In this document: piece by piece, positions 23,190 to 34,544 of the stretch | Position numbering within the stretch: position 1 is the stretch's first letter | How the letters are laid out: each line of letters begins with the position of its first letter | Origin: Rosa chinensis | Lineage: Eukaryota > Streptophyta > Magnoliopsida > Rosales > Rosaceae | NCBI RefSeq assembly: GCF_002994745.2 | Contig: NC_037088.1 | Span: forward strand, 52,605,897-52,669,896 | Direction: 5' to 3' | DNA length: 64,000 bases | Made by a program: the position numbers and the translations under genes | Notes under the pieces: generated by a model | Told to the model about the DNA's origin: nothing | Databases searched by the model: none | What the model saw: only the letters and a program-made list of their open reading frames with translations

Positions 23190-23370
23190 GATGTGGAGCT
23201 TTTGCTTTTTTGAGGGGAATGTTGTCTGGCTCGAGGACCCTTTTCCTTGAAAGATCTGTAATCCTATAGATCAATCTTTATATCTGTATATATTGATCAT
23301 GACTTTTTGGTGGAGTTAGTGTCGTCGGACCAGGCTTCATTCCCCCCAATTTTACAGCTTCCACAGTCCA
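23190..23370 (+). ncRNA. MIR166: MIR166 primary microRNA hairpin
   Basis: Produces miR166, which guides cleavage of class III HD-Zip mRNAs (PHB, PHV, REV and relatives) and so sets organ polarity, meristem function and vascular pattern. The mature 21-mer lies on the 3' arm at 23325-23345 (TCGGACCAGG...CATTCCCC). The passenger strand lies on the 5' arm at 23216-23236 (GGAATGTTGT...CTCGAGG). They pair in the hairpin stem, with an 88-nt terminal region between them. The transcript is made by RNA polymerase II and processed by DCL1 in the nucleus. A TATA box at 22940 and a GA-rich leader precede it. A possible 5' splice site, CCAG|GTACTG, at about 23410 suggests that the primary transcript continues. 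The exact primary transcript ends are unknown. Confidence 0.97.
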
Positions 23371-23429
23371 CAGAGCTTAGCTTTTTCCTCCATGGCGTAG
23401 ACTTCTCCAGGTACTGAACTCCAAAGGGT

Positions 23430-26400
23430 TGCTTTTTTCTATTTTCGGGATTCTTCTAAATTATGGGTTTTCGTTTTTAGGGCAATTAAGGATGTTAGTT
23501 ATGTGCAGACTGGAGTAATGATGGAGTATTTGACTATAAAAAGGATTTCATCATTTGCCGACTTTTTCATTCGTGCTCATGATGATGATCAAATTATGAT
23601 GAGGATGATGCGGTTTTTGTCAGTTAAGCAAAATTTCCGCTATCTGATATGATCTGTCTGTTCTGCAATTGTTTTTCTTTTTTTCTTTTTTCTTTCCTTT
23701 TCCTCAGATCTGATCTGGTCTGCCATGGCCTCCTCCTTTAACTTTGGTAAATGTTCTTTCCTCTCTTTCACGTTCTGCTAGCTAGCTACCTCTCTCTCTT
23801 AGGGTTTCGTAGTCTAGATTGAGGCTCTGTTAATATCTAAAATAAATGTGCTGAATAATTGCATCATTAATAAGCCTTTGCTTAGATGAGCAAGCAAGGA
23901 AGTGGCAGCCTTTCTGACACTGTTTGAAATGCTATTTTTCGTTGTTTAATTGTATATACATATAGCTACTGCATCATCCTTAATCTCGTATCTGATTCTG
24001 AATGATAATATATATGCGAAGTATATCATAAAGAATATATAGAACTATTCTACTCAACTAGTTTGCAGATGTCACTACATTTATATGTTCGGCTTTTGCT
24101 AGCTTGTTCAGTAATGCCTTACACATCTCTTTATGCCTTGAAGTACTTGCATTTCTTTCAAAATGTGATTCAAGCAAAAGACAAATGTAACTTTGGGGAA
24201 ATGAGTGTGTGGAGACCTAGATGCTTATCTTTTCATTATTGTCTTATCAATAGGGTGTTAATTCAAAACCCTGTCTTGTTCATCTTGGGTACTAAATGCA
24301 TTTCTCCTCTTTTGCTCTCCTGGATCTATGTCCATTTGAATTATAGTTTGTGTTTGTGTTAGCTTAAAAAACTTATAACCATAACCGAAAACCAAAGTTG
24401 AGCTAGTCAACAAATGGAGCATTGTGCAGGAAAACCAAGATGCATGCTTCAACAAGTTAGGGTCACTAGTTGATGGTTTAGTTGTTTCTTAATCATTCTA
24501 CTATGTCATTTGTATCCTAGCTTTGCTTCTGCATTAGGGATACAGGACAACTTCTCAAATGAATACAGAGGTCTTGAAAACGTACAAGGTTGATAATATA
24601 TAATAAGGCCTAGAAAAAGGGGTTGTTTTTTCTTTCCGGTTTACTTACTAGCTTACTCTAACAATCTTACAGACACACATTAATATTCAGATGCTTGGGA
24701 ATGATGATTGATCAAACAAGTGGTCTCCTAAAGTCACTATTTCAAGATTTTTTTTTACTTTTCCTATTACATTACCTGTTTCTGGAAAAGGTCCATCTAT
24801 GTAAAAGCAGCGAGTTTGGAATTGAGGAAGCAATCTCAAATGCTAGCAACTATTCCCCTGTCCTTGTACTAGTAATGAGTGCATTTTGAGTTTTATGAAA
24901 TCCACTTTCTTGTTTGAATTACATAAATGTTGGTTTTTATGCTTTTCTTTCACTATCTTTTTTTTTTTTTTTTTACTCTTCTTGATGGTCGTTGTAAATT
25001 TATTTCCAGTATGAGATTACTGTATTACAGATTGCTGTAAAGACTAAAAGCTCCTTTTGGGAAATTGGATCTTTTTGACCTCTGGAGCTTATAAAGCAGA
25101 AAAAGCTTTATTGCTTTCTTTTTGCCCATGATTTTCCTCACAAGAGTGACAAAGGGAGGAGACAGAGGTCGATTAATTGGGTGAGAGCTTTAGCTTTATG
25201 CATGGCCACAACTTTCAATGAGTGTATAATTGTGGTGTGATTGTTCCACTTGACCAAGACTGGATCACTGGAGAGTGAAGACTCCCTGATTAAATTAACT
25301 AAAGCCTAGCTTTTGAATCAGGGTTTGGGATAATTGTTCCTATTAATTAGATGAGATAGATGCATTGGAATTTTGGGCTATTGGTCCTAGGGCATGGGAA
25401 GCTGTAAATAGCTCTCCATACTCATTGGTAGGCTAACAAAACTGTGTAATCATCTATAGCTATAGCTAGCTAGGCCCTTGGCTCCTAGCTAAGCTAGTAC
25501 ATTGAGGATCCAAGGCAACTTAATTTGGTTGGTTCTGATGGAGAGCTTGTAGCTGAGATTTGACTTAAAACTTTGAATGGCAATGTGATCAGCTTCTTTG
25601 TTAATTTAATATTCAAATTGTGAATCAGTTTGAAGAAAGGCCTTGAAGAAATGTTCCTTCCGCCAGAGCTATATCTAATAAGTTGGACTTAACTTTTGGG
25701 CTACTAGCTCAATCGAAAAAATTTTGGGCTGCTAGTGAAGAGCCCTTTTTCTAATTGCATCTTTAAGCCTTATATATACTGTAAGCCCAATGGACCCATA
25801 TATGCTTCCACATTGATGTCCAGTTCTTGTTAGGACATCGTTTCTCTATGATTATGCAATCAAGTTCAAAACTTTTCTTTGTTTAATGAGGCTGTTCTTC
25901 TTTGGTAATTAGGCTCCACTCATGCTAAATGGGAAAGAGTTTCTCTGTTGAGACCTCCACATCTTCTCATCTGACCTCTCTTAATCACTTCACTGTGAAT
26001 GAGAGCTTCCAACCTGCTAAAGAGAGAAACATATGCTTCTCTCTAATCTCAATAGCAACCTTTTCTTCTTTGATATTCCTCACCCATGTGGTGATCCTTC
26101 ATTTTTGTGGTGATTCTTCATCTCTAGTGGTGATTTAATTTTACCTTTATTTTTTGTCTACTTTTGCATCTGATTTTGGTCCTCTCATAGATCAAAACTA
26201 AGAACATTTGAATTTCTAAGGTATACTCTCATATATGTTCTCATGGTGATTCTCAAACTTTTTTCTTTCTTTGTTCCTCAAAATCTTCAAACCATGAAGA
26301 AAGCTCATTCTTCTTGTCTACCTTGCCCTGTCATGGAAGATTTCATAGTTGTTTGCAACCACCTCTTTAGATCTCAAGTATCTTCGCTGTGATCAATTTT

Positions 26401-28194
26401 GGTTTTGTTGTTGTTACTCTTTTATGCGAGATCTTCTCGTAATCGGTTAACTAGAGAATGTATGGAGGCTCTAATCGTATCCTCATCTCTTCAGGCCACC
26501 CTTGGTTATCTATCCACACTCGTGACTTCCGTTAGAGCTTCAGTGACGCATCTTACATGGCGGAAGCAAGCTGGATCTGAAGAAGAAGCTTTGATTAGGA
26601 TTTGGGTTTCTTGGGCTGCTTGGGAATATCTGTTTCACTACCAAAAAAAAACTCTCTTACTTTCTACACACCTCCTTTCCTTTGGTTTGTATACAATAAG
26701 GTTTTCTAAATAAACCTCTCTTATGATGTTGTAAACTGTTAAATTCATATAGAATATAATGCATCATTTCAAACAGATTCGGATGAGGAAATTAAACACA
26801 GAACTGACAGAAGTGTACCTCTTACTCCAACAATTAATATTCCAACGTGTCATGGATCATAATATTCATTTTCTCTTATCCTCGATCTTGTTTGTTAGTT
26901 TGTTTTTCTCAACGTTCACATACGTATTATGCTGGGATATTAATTAAACCCAGATTAGCTCGAATAAAACACGAAGTTGAATGCTCGGATTATACCTTTT
27001 ACAGAGGATATCTTATTTCTTTTTTAATAAAAAGTGAACCTCATCATCTGGACGTGTAAGCTTAAAAAACTATCATTTTGACAAAAACAAAAATCAAATT
27101 GAAAATTATTTAGCCATTTATGTACCATATTATTGTTTCAGCTTTATAGTTTGCCGAATTATATATGTTTGTAAACTACACAACGAAAAAACACTCAAAT
27201 AATTTTTAATTTGGATGAGTTTCTTTTTATTTATAAGGATAGTTCTTAAAAGAAAACCAAACAATGAACGTTCCGATGATTGAGTTATATAGTCAATTAT
27301 TCGAGATAACAAGGTCTTTAATTAATAGCAAAAAGACGCTCTCACTGAAAGAAGAATCTGTACATTTATCGTTTGCTAGCTAGAACTTCATTGTTGAGCA
27401 TGTATAGTTCTTGTTGGATGAGTTTTAATTCAGGATAACACAAATCCATCCCAGCTACTTCTTCACTCCTTCCTCGCCACTAGGTGATAGTATATACAGT
27501 ACGTATGCATTCAGTTGTATATATTGGACTCGGTCTACTAGTTAGCGTATGTGTTCCACACTCCTCTCCCTTTGACAAATATTATTTTCCTTTTCACCAT
27601 GGTTCAAAATTTGAAGCACGATGGAAATAGTACATAGCTTCACCAGTAGAGTTCTTCCGCGGCCAAAGTTCCTCTCTCTCTTCCCAATTATATCTTTGAA
27701 AATAGCACCAAACCCTAACACGCTGTTAATGTGCCCAAATTTGTTTTCCAGAGTTGACTCATGATCATCATGGACATCATTGGAATGCAGCTAGTTATGC
27801 CTTTCAGAGAGACCAACTTTATTCCCAGCAGCTAGCTAGCTAAGCTAGTACTAGTTGTACCTGGTGGAAATCCATATATGCCTGATTCATATACAATCTT
27901 AAGTGCAAATTATGCTACCTAAGTGCCATTGACCTTGATCTGCCAAGGTCAAAGGAAATTATGTTTGAGGAAAAATATTCAAAGGCACAAATAAAGCAAC
28001 CATCCAACCATAGAATAAAGAATAAAATGTCTCTTTTCTCTTTTGCTTTCCTGATAAAAGCAACGCTCTGGCTCACTCCCCCACTTTGGATGATTTTCCA
28101 TCCCCCACTTAATTCCTTGACTTTGCATCTTCCAATTAACCGACCATATTAAGATTCTGTGTTCTTGCCTACATTTTTTTACCAAAGCACAATC

Positions 28195-28227
<33 letters not shown>

Positions 28228-30090
28228 CCAAAAGAATAGTTAATTATTTTCCATATATATACATATGATTAAATGAAATTTTTTGACGAACCTTGATCGT
28301 TAGAGATCCAAAAATGCTTCATGTTCTCTCAAATTGAACCAAGTAATTGTGGATACAGCTCACTAGTGTTTGTGTGGTCAGAATTCTCTAGGTGCAAACC
28401 AATGAAGACCAACTAGTTTTCTCAAAGTAATCAAGTGTTTTATAGATGATGCATATTGACCATTTACTAGGTCAATGCAACTATATAAATTTTTTTCTCC
28501 TATATACTCACCTTTCTGTTATAATATATTTTTGCAAAATTATATTGTGTGAATTAAAAGTTACATTCTCTATCTCTAAATTTAACAAAATTGGTTAAGA
28601 CTACTATTCAGAACTGAACACAAAAGGAGTTGGTTGAGACGAATATGAGTCATAGTTTGCACCGGATCAAGATTGGAACTCAAAGTCCGCTAGGGTTTCA
28701 ATTTTGACACTAGCATATATAACATATTTAACTAGCATATATTTGCATTGTTTCCTAAATTATTTGTCGGACACTACGTACCATATATGTATGTACGTAT
28801 CTCAGAATATTTCAGATTCCTAGTGCATGTATCGTTTTTGTTGGCAAAACCTAAATTTAGGTTCAATTGGTATGGACTTAAACCCTTTTCGGAAGGGAAA
28901 AAAAAAATCTTCCGTATATACAACCCAATTTAAGATCTTTCCTAATGCAAATAGACAATAGTGAGACCCAATTATGCTATACAGCACACACAAGACGTAC
29001 ACTTTCACATATGGATAGTGAAATCCAGCATTAGCACAGAAAATACTCATCTAATTCTAAGCCAGAAAAATCTTCTTGTTGGGGACCTACTAGAAAGCTA
29101 TGTTGAGCCGAAAGAGAAGCGCCCCTTTTGTCATTTGCCACTGTTTTTCATAGATTCGACTCTCTACAATTTTGTTGCAAGTACATTTCTTTCATGTATA
29201 TGCGAGGCTGTTGTGAGCGTGACTGTGTCTCTTCACATAAGACGTCAACATGGACATGTTCTAGGGCTGCCATTGGGTGTCCCCAGAATTTGCCATCCTG
29301 TACACGACACCTCACTGTCGGTTATGCTTGTTGTGCTTCAAAACCCCAACTCCAACCACGTGTCTTGGAAGGAGGCCAATTCCCACTCTTGTATATCTTT
29401 TGTATCCAAAACGACGTTGTTTTGGATTTCATCAAAATTCTCCGTATTAAACGTGAATTTATCACTCAACACTATCACATGACATAAACAAATATTTTAA
29501 GTAATTTTTTCTTTAAATCAACTAACGACACCATTAATTAACAACTAGCAGGGCCCACTCACTATTTGTGTGGAGAGAAATTAAAGGTAGTGGAAAAACT
29601 CTCCATACAACTACCACATTTTCTGCTTTTAAAATTTTTTTCTTCTATTTTATAATTTTTCATATTATCCTTATTGATTAATTATATCTCACAGTTTCTT
29701 TTATATATAAAGGTTAAATTGGTAAAAAATTTAAGTTTTGGAGAGAGAGCTTGCTTCTCTTAATAATAGTATAGATACGTAGAACGTGTGTTCTGTTAAT
29801 ATGGCTAAAAACTGAACCTCGATAATACAAATTTTGGTACCCTCGATCATCCAAAAGCCCTTTAAGTCAAAGATCAACCAAACTAAACTACTTTGTATCA
29901 AGGGCTAGAAACAATGTCACATATCTTACCAAACAAATCACACACTTTCTTATCTCATATATTGTTACAAAAAGAGAAAGAAGAGATCTCTTTGAGTCAA
30001 AATTACGAAACCCTATATACACATACCATAGAAAAACACGGTCCGGCCCACTTAACTCATACTCCAGGGCACTACCTCTTTCCTCTCCTC
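23430..30090. other. Long intergenic stretch between MIR166 and SAUR
   Basis: About 6.6 kb of AT-rich sequence. The first few hundred bases may be the 3' part or introns of the MIR166 primary transcript. No frame carries a recognisable domain; the longest (26399-26713 and 28961-29487, plus strand) look accidental. Short (AT)n tracts occur, for example near 28195-28217. No transposon with clear ends was identified. Confidence 0.45.
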
Positions 30091-30097
30091 TATAGTC

Positions 30098-30104
30098 TAT
30101 ATAT
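30098..30104 (+). promoter_or_regulatory. TATA box of the SAUR gene
   Basis: TATATAT at 30098-30104 lies in a C/T-rich context about 265 bases before the SAUR ATG, implying a leader of about 235-240 nt starting near 30130. Confidence 0.5.
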
Positions 30105-30126
30105 CCAAACTCTCTTTCTGGTTGGT

Positions 30127-30261
30127 ATGCGCTTTGCACTTGAAGAAGTCCTACCGAAGATGACCAACGTACCACGGTCTCTCAGTTACTCTTCCCTAAC
30201 CCTATTCAAGCAAGCCATCGCTGCCTCAGATCCATGGCCCTTCTCCTGTGTTTTCCTCTAA
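30127..30261 (+). CDS. Possible upstream ORF in the SAUR leader
   Basis: A 44-codon frame (MRFALEEVLPKM...) starts about 25 bases after the predicted TATA box and ends TAA at 30259-30261, 107 bases before the SAUR start codon. A second, shorter ATG frame (MALLLCFPL...) overlaps its end at 30234-30281. If transcription starts upstream of 30127, these could reduce SAUR translation. If it starts downstream, the first is irrelevant. No homology is recognised. Confidence 0.3.
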   Translation: MRFALEEVLPKMTNVPRSLSYSSLTLFKQAIAASDPWPFSCVFL

Positions 30262-30368
30262 GATTCCTCCATCTCATCTAGCCAGTGCAATACGGTTTGT
30301 CCGTGTGATCTTCCTCCTCGCCTTCTTTTCCTCCTTTCTTTTTTCTGAGTTGTTGGTTTTTTTGAGAT

Positions 30369-30713
30369 ATGGGTACAAATTTCCATCTACACCTCCCTCA
30401 TCTTCATCATCACAACAACCACAAGAACAAGCAGGTGAATGGCCGAGACGTTCCAAAGGGGTGTCTGGCAATCAAGGTGGGCCAGGGAGAAGAGCAGCAG
30501 AGGTTCGTGGTGCCTGTGATTTACTTCAATCACCCACTCTTCATTCAGCTCTTGAAGGAAGCCGAGGAGGAGTACGGGTTTGATCAGAAGGGCACCATCA
30601 GCATCCCTTGCCATGTGGAGGAGTTCCGGTATGTTCAGGGCATGATTGATAGGGAGCGGTCAGTCCACAGCCACCACCATCATCACCACGTAGGAGGGTG
30701 CTTTAGGGTTTGA
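30369..30713 (+). CDS. SAUR family protein, SAUR32-like
   Basis: A small auxin-up RNA protein of 114 residues from one exon, as is usual for the family. SAURs promote cell expansion by inhibiting PP2C.D phosphatases and so keeping plasma-membrane proton ATPases active. The conserved SAUR domain runs from about residue 27 to 95: DVPKGCLAIKVG, then QRFVVPVIYFNHPLF, LLKEAEEEYGFDQKG, and IPCHVEEFRYVQGMI. Both tails are histidine-rich (HLHLPHLHHHNNHK near the N-terminus, a run of six His near the C-terminus), a pattern I associate with the SAUR32 group. The ATG at 30369 is the first in this frame with a family-like N-terminus. A TATA box lies at 30098, with short upstream ORFs in the leader. Assignment to SAUR32 rather than a close paralogue is from memory of the family. 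Confidence 0.93.
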   Translation: MGTNFHLHLPHLHHHNNHKNKQVNGRDVPKGCLAIKVGQGEEQQRFVVPVIYFNHPLFIQLLKEAEEEYGFDQKGTISIPCHVEEFRYVQGMIDRERSVHSHHHHHHVGGCFRV

Positions 30714-33656
30714 TGATCATCGAGAATCGGTGCAATCAAAGATAGTATCTTGTGCTAGATTAGGCTTGAGACCCAATTCCAGTAGTGTAAATTGGAGTCT
30801 TTTTTTGTTTTGGTTGTTAGTTGGAAGATGATGGCAAGGGTGAGGTAGTGATGATGAATGATGATGATGATGAAAAGTTTTTTAAAGTGTGAATGTGGCT
30901 TGTAATTGTAGTCATTTTGTTATTTGTTAGGAATCATAATGAAAAAGAGAGTTTTACTCACTCAAGACTCGAGAGCTTTTCTTTTCCATTCTATTGTATT
31001 CTTTTCCTTTCTCGCTTTTCTCTTCCTCTTTATTCTACAATATTCTTTGGAGTGATAAGAAGGATATCACTCCTACAACAAATTGAGAGGGAAAGAATAG
31101 ACATGGCCACACGATTGTAGGGCCAAATTAAGCGGTTGCTTTAAGCCATTAAAATTGCTATCTAAATCGAAATATCTCTCAACAAATTAGTACTATATAT
31201 GTGGATTAAATGCTTTTGTGAAATAACTTAATATATCAAAATTATTGTTCGGCTAATACTAGTTGAGGTTTCAAATTAATGAGTAAGAGAGTTCCCTGGA
31301 CCATAACTAGCTAGACGTACAGAGGGTGGACCATTCTAGCTAAACTGTGCTGTGTGCTTCACAGACTGAAATCGCTGATCACAAACTCTCGCTTTGGTAT
31401 TGTGAGTGTATATCACTCTGCCAGTTTCTTTTTCAGATTTTTCTTCTTGTTTAATTGGTTACTGTTGCCGTTTGGATCGCATTAAAGGAATTGGGGTAGG
31501 TGATAGAGGAACACTAACTACAGGGAACACACTAGAGAAGAAAGAGTCCGGTGGATGCATGACATCCACGTTTGGAGAGGTAAGAGGTTTCAGTTGGGAT
31601 CGAGCTGCATGTATGGTAGACCCTGTGTGGTTCAATCCAAGGACCCCAAACAGAAAGCCGTTTCGACTTTTCTCAGAAGCCTATTTATTATCAATTAAGA
31701 ATCTGTTTCAGATATTAGTCTTCGCTGTCGTTTTAAACGAGTACCATGCAGCACCATTCCAGGAGTTTTTCAAATTTATATTTTTCACCTTGAGTTGTCA
31801 AACTGTCACTAAAATCAACGAAATAAATGGGTAGAGTCCATATAGGGATTAGCATATCTCTTGGAACTTTCTTTCTATTGCAAACGTTAGCCGAGAGGAT
31901 AAGGATGCCAATTTACTAGCTCCTACCTTATTTGGTTTGAGGATTAGAAGTTTGGCAATTAGTAAGTTCAAGATGGCTGAAAAGAGAAGAAATAAATTAA
32001 ACCTTTCAACCTGCTCGCCTTCTTGCTTCCTTTTATAATCAGGTAGTTCAGTTTAAACTTTAGAACGACAATGACAACCAAGCTGATACTAGATATTCTA
32101 ATTACCATTTCCAATTTACATCACAGTTCCCTGTTTATTATATAATTCCAAAGTAATTTGATATTAAATTCAGGGTTTGTATGCTTCCTAACAATTAGTT
32201 TTGGAGGTTTGCGAGGACCACTGGGTTGGTTTAGAAATCTCTATGAAGTTTTGTTCAATACCAACAAATCAATAATACAGATTACAGACATAAGGATTAA
32301 GTATCCCTATGCCCTACTTTTCAATTATGATCTGTCAAAAAAACAAAAAAACAAAACAAACAAAGTTATGCAAATTTGTCAGTAGATCACATTTTTTGGT
32401 ATAATACTGTCCAGCTCTGTATCTGTCTTGCTAGTTTTCTTTCTCTATTTGCATTTATATACAACTCGCTAGGGTTAGTTGCCAGACTCATGCTTTTGTA
32501 TCTAAGGAGACAGATGGGGTCACCCTTCATTCTAAATTTGAAAACTTGCAATAGTGAAAAAAAACTGTTATACGTATACAAAGATATGCAAGCATGCGGA
32601 GGAACTATTATAAACTACAACATTTTCAAATGCAAAGAATAGAAGTCGTATATATGACAGTTCAAGATAACCTAGATGAAGTATTAATCAGTTTTCTGTA
32701 TTAGATTAGGTCCTTGTTGAAACCAATATGTTGATCCCATCCAATCAGATTGATACAAAACAGTGCATGAATCCCTCATTAAATTCATAAACACATCCAA
32801 CAAGATGTCAAATACATCAGTACACCACTAAATATATGGGGGAGGATGAAAAAAAAAAAAAATATATATATATATATATATTTTATAAAAGACACCACTA
32901 AATATTAAATGATCAGTAAATTTATAATATCAATTATATGTCAAGCAATAAAAAGTGAAATACGCTACTCATTAATGCCGAATATATCTCATGATAGAAT
33001 ATTGTTATGAGTAAAGTTATCCATTAGCTTTGACTTAAAAAAAAAAAATCTGATATGAACTCCATTTATCATGCAAGGCATTTAGGTGGGCCACATATAT
33101 AGACATCCATTCCATTTCTCAACAATTTTACAGTTTATGAGAAATAGGACTCCATAATTTTCTACAAAAAAAAAAAAATGGAAGAAAAAAAGAATTTGCC
33201 AAAACCATGATCTCAACAAAAAATTATGGACTATACCACATGATTTTTGGCCAAATCGTATGTTTTTATTTTCTTGCCAAATTTTTTTCCACCCTCACAC
33301 AATGATTTTTAAGGACTTCTAAAAATTGAGAACTTAAAAATCACGACTCAATTTTAATTACAATTTTACAAAGTAAAAAAAAATCGTAATAAAAATTAAA
33401 ATTCATAAATAAAAATTTGTTTTGGGTTTAGGTATTCCATCAATTGGAACATGTTCTAAAATCATGCTCTTTGAATTGTAAGCTTATGGTATATAATACT
33501 TTCAAGAAAATAGTGTTAACAAAATTTAACATGTTTCAGCATTGTCATTGTATTGCACAGGTGGCCCCATGACACCTCCTAACATGCCAAACCATGTAAA
33601 GCACGAAGCACCAACTCTATTCAAAGAAACATGATTTCACCATTAGTAAAACATAA
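30714..33656. other. Intergenic, downstream of SAUR
   Basis: The first 250 bases should hold the SAUR 3' untranslated region (ATGATGATGATGA repeats near 30850-30872). The rest is AT-rich with no supported gene. A frame near 31406-31834 has no recognisable domain. (AT)n runs occur near 32862-32880. Confidence 0.5.
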
Positions 33657-33665
33657 TTTTTATAA

Positions 33666-33812
33666 GGAAAATGATTTGTGGCCTCAATCCTAGGTGTCAT
33701 GTCATGTCATGTCACCTACACACATCACCTATTTGCCAAAGGAAAATGATTTGTGGCCTCAATCCTAGGTGTCATGTCATGTCACCTACACACATCACCT
33801 ATTTGCCAAATT
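33666..33812. repeat. Tandem duplication of the foldback element's left end
   Basis: Two copies of a unit of 70-75 bp start GGAAAATGATTTGTGGCCTC at 33666 and 33741 and end ATCACCTATTTGCC. They differ mainly by one extra GTCAT unit in the first copy. Confidence 0.88.
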
Positions 33813-34134
33813 ATGCCATGTAATTCTTGAGTAAAAAGACTATCTTATCCTTCCAAAATCTAATGGCTCTAAATTATTTTGGTTTTCATCTAAAAATAAA
33901 ATATATTATTTTGGTTTTTTTTCTCTTTTTCTTTTTTTCGTTATATATATAATTATATATATATATATATATAATTCGTCAAAAAAAAATTATATACAAA
34001 TATGTGTTTGTGTGTATAAATATATATATATTAATGTCATAATTCTAACCCACAAAATTAAAAAAAAAATTGATTAAAAAAAAGTCAAATTTAAAATTGA
34101 TTCCACAAAAATGGAAAGAAAACATATTAATATC

Positions 34135-34352
34135 TGTTTTAGGGAATCAGAAATTGAGAGATAATCGCTATGTATTCTCATTGATAATAGGGGCCTCTTT
34201 ATATAGAGGATTACAATACATAGAATCTCAATCATACAAGGAAAGTAATTCTACATTGATTAGGATTCTAGATCCTCCTAATTAAATCCTATTACCACTA
34301 GGTCAAGTAACCTAGAGTTTGGGCTAAACATAAATTAGGTTTTCCTTGAACA
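34135..34352 (-). repeat. 3' LTR of copia element 2
   Basis: 218 bp; on the minus strand TGTTCAAGG...CTAAAACA. The polypurine tract AAGGGGGAG abuts it at 34353-34361. Its central sequence around the TATA box (CTATATAAAGAGGCCCC) is shared with the LTRs of element 1, showing that the two families are related. Confidence 0.92.
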
Positions 34353-34544
34353 CTCCCCCTTGTGATGCCCGAACGCGGTACTTCTCTCGTTGCCTCGTTA
34401 AAAACCTTGCCGAGTAACAAAAACCCAGTGGGACAAAAATAATCTCGGTCGAATGGGAAAAAGAGCACAACACACCCTTCATGATTCGAGACGAACATGT
34501 AGACATCTCCCTCTGATGTCTGCGTCTCCCCCTGATGACTACGA

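Noticed and set aside
23069..23269. Small proteins through the GA repeat
   Set aside because: Arg/Glu repeat translation lying within the MIR166 primary transcript leader and hairpin.
26399..26713. 104-residue frame with protein-like composition
   Set aside because: No recognisable domain, no splice or promoter context, and AT-rich neighbours. Probably chance.
28961..29487. Two overlapping frames of 119 and 173 residues
   Set aside because: Overlapping in different phases, no homologous motif, ordinary intergenic composition.
31860..32000. NVSREDKDANLLA-like translation recalling an RNase H tail of a LINE
   Set aside because: Too short, and no flanking RT, poly(A) tail or target duplication.
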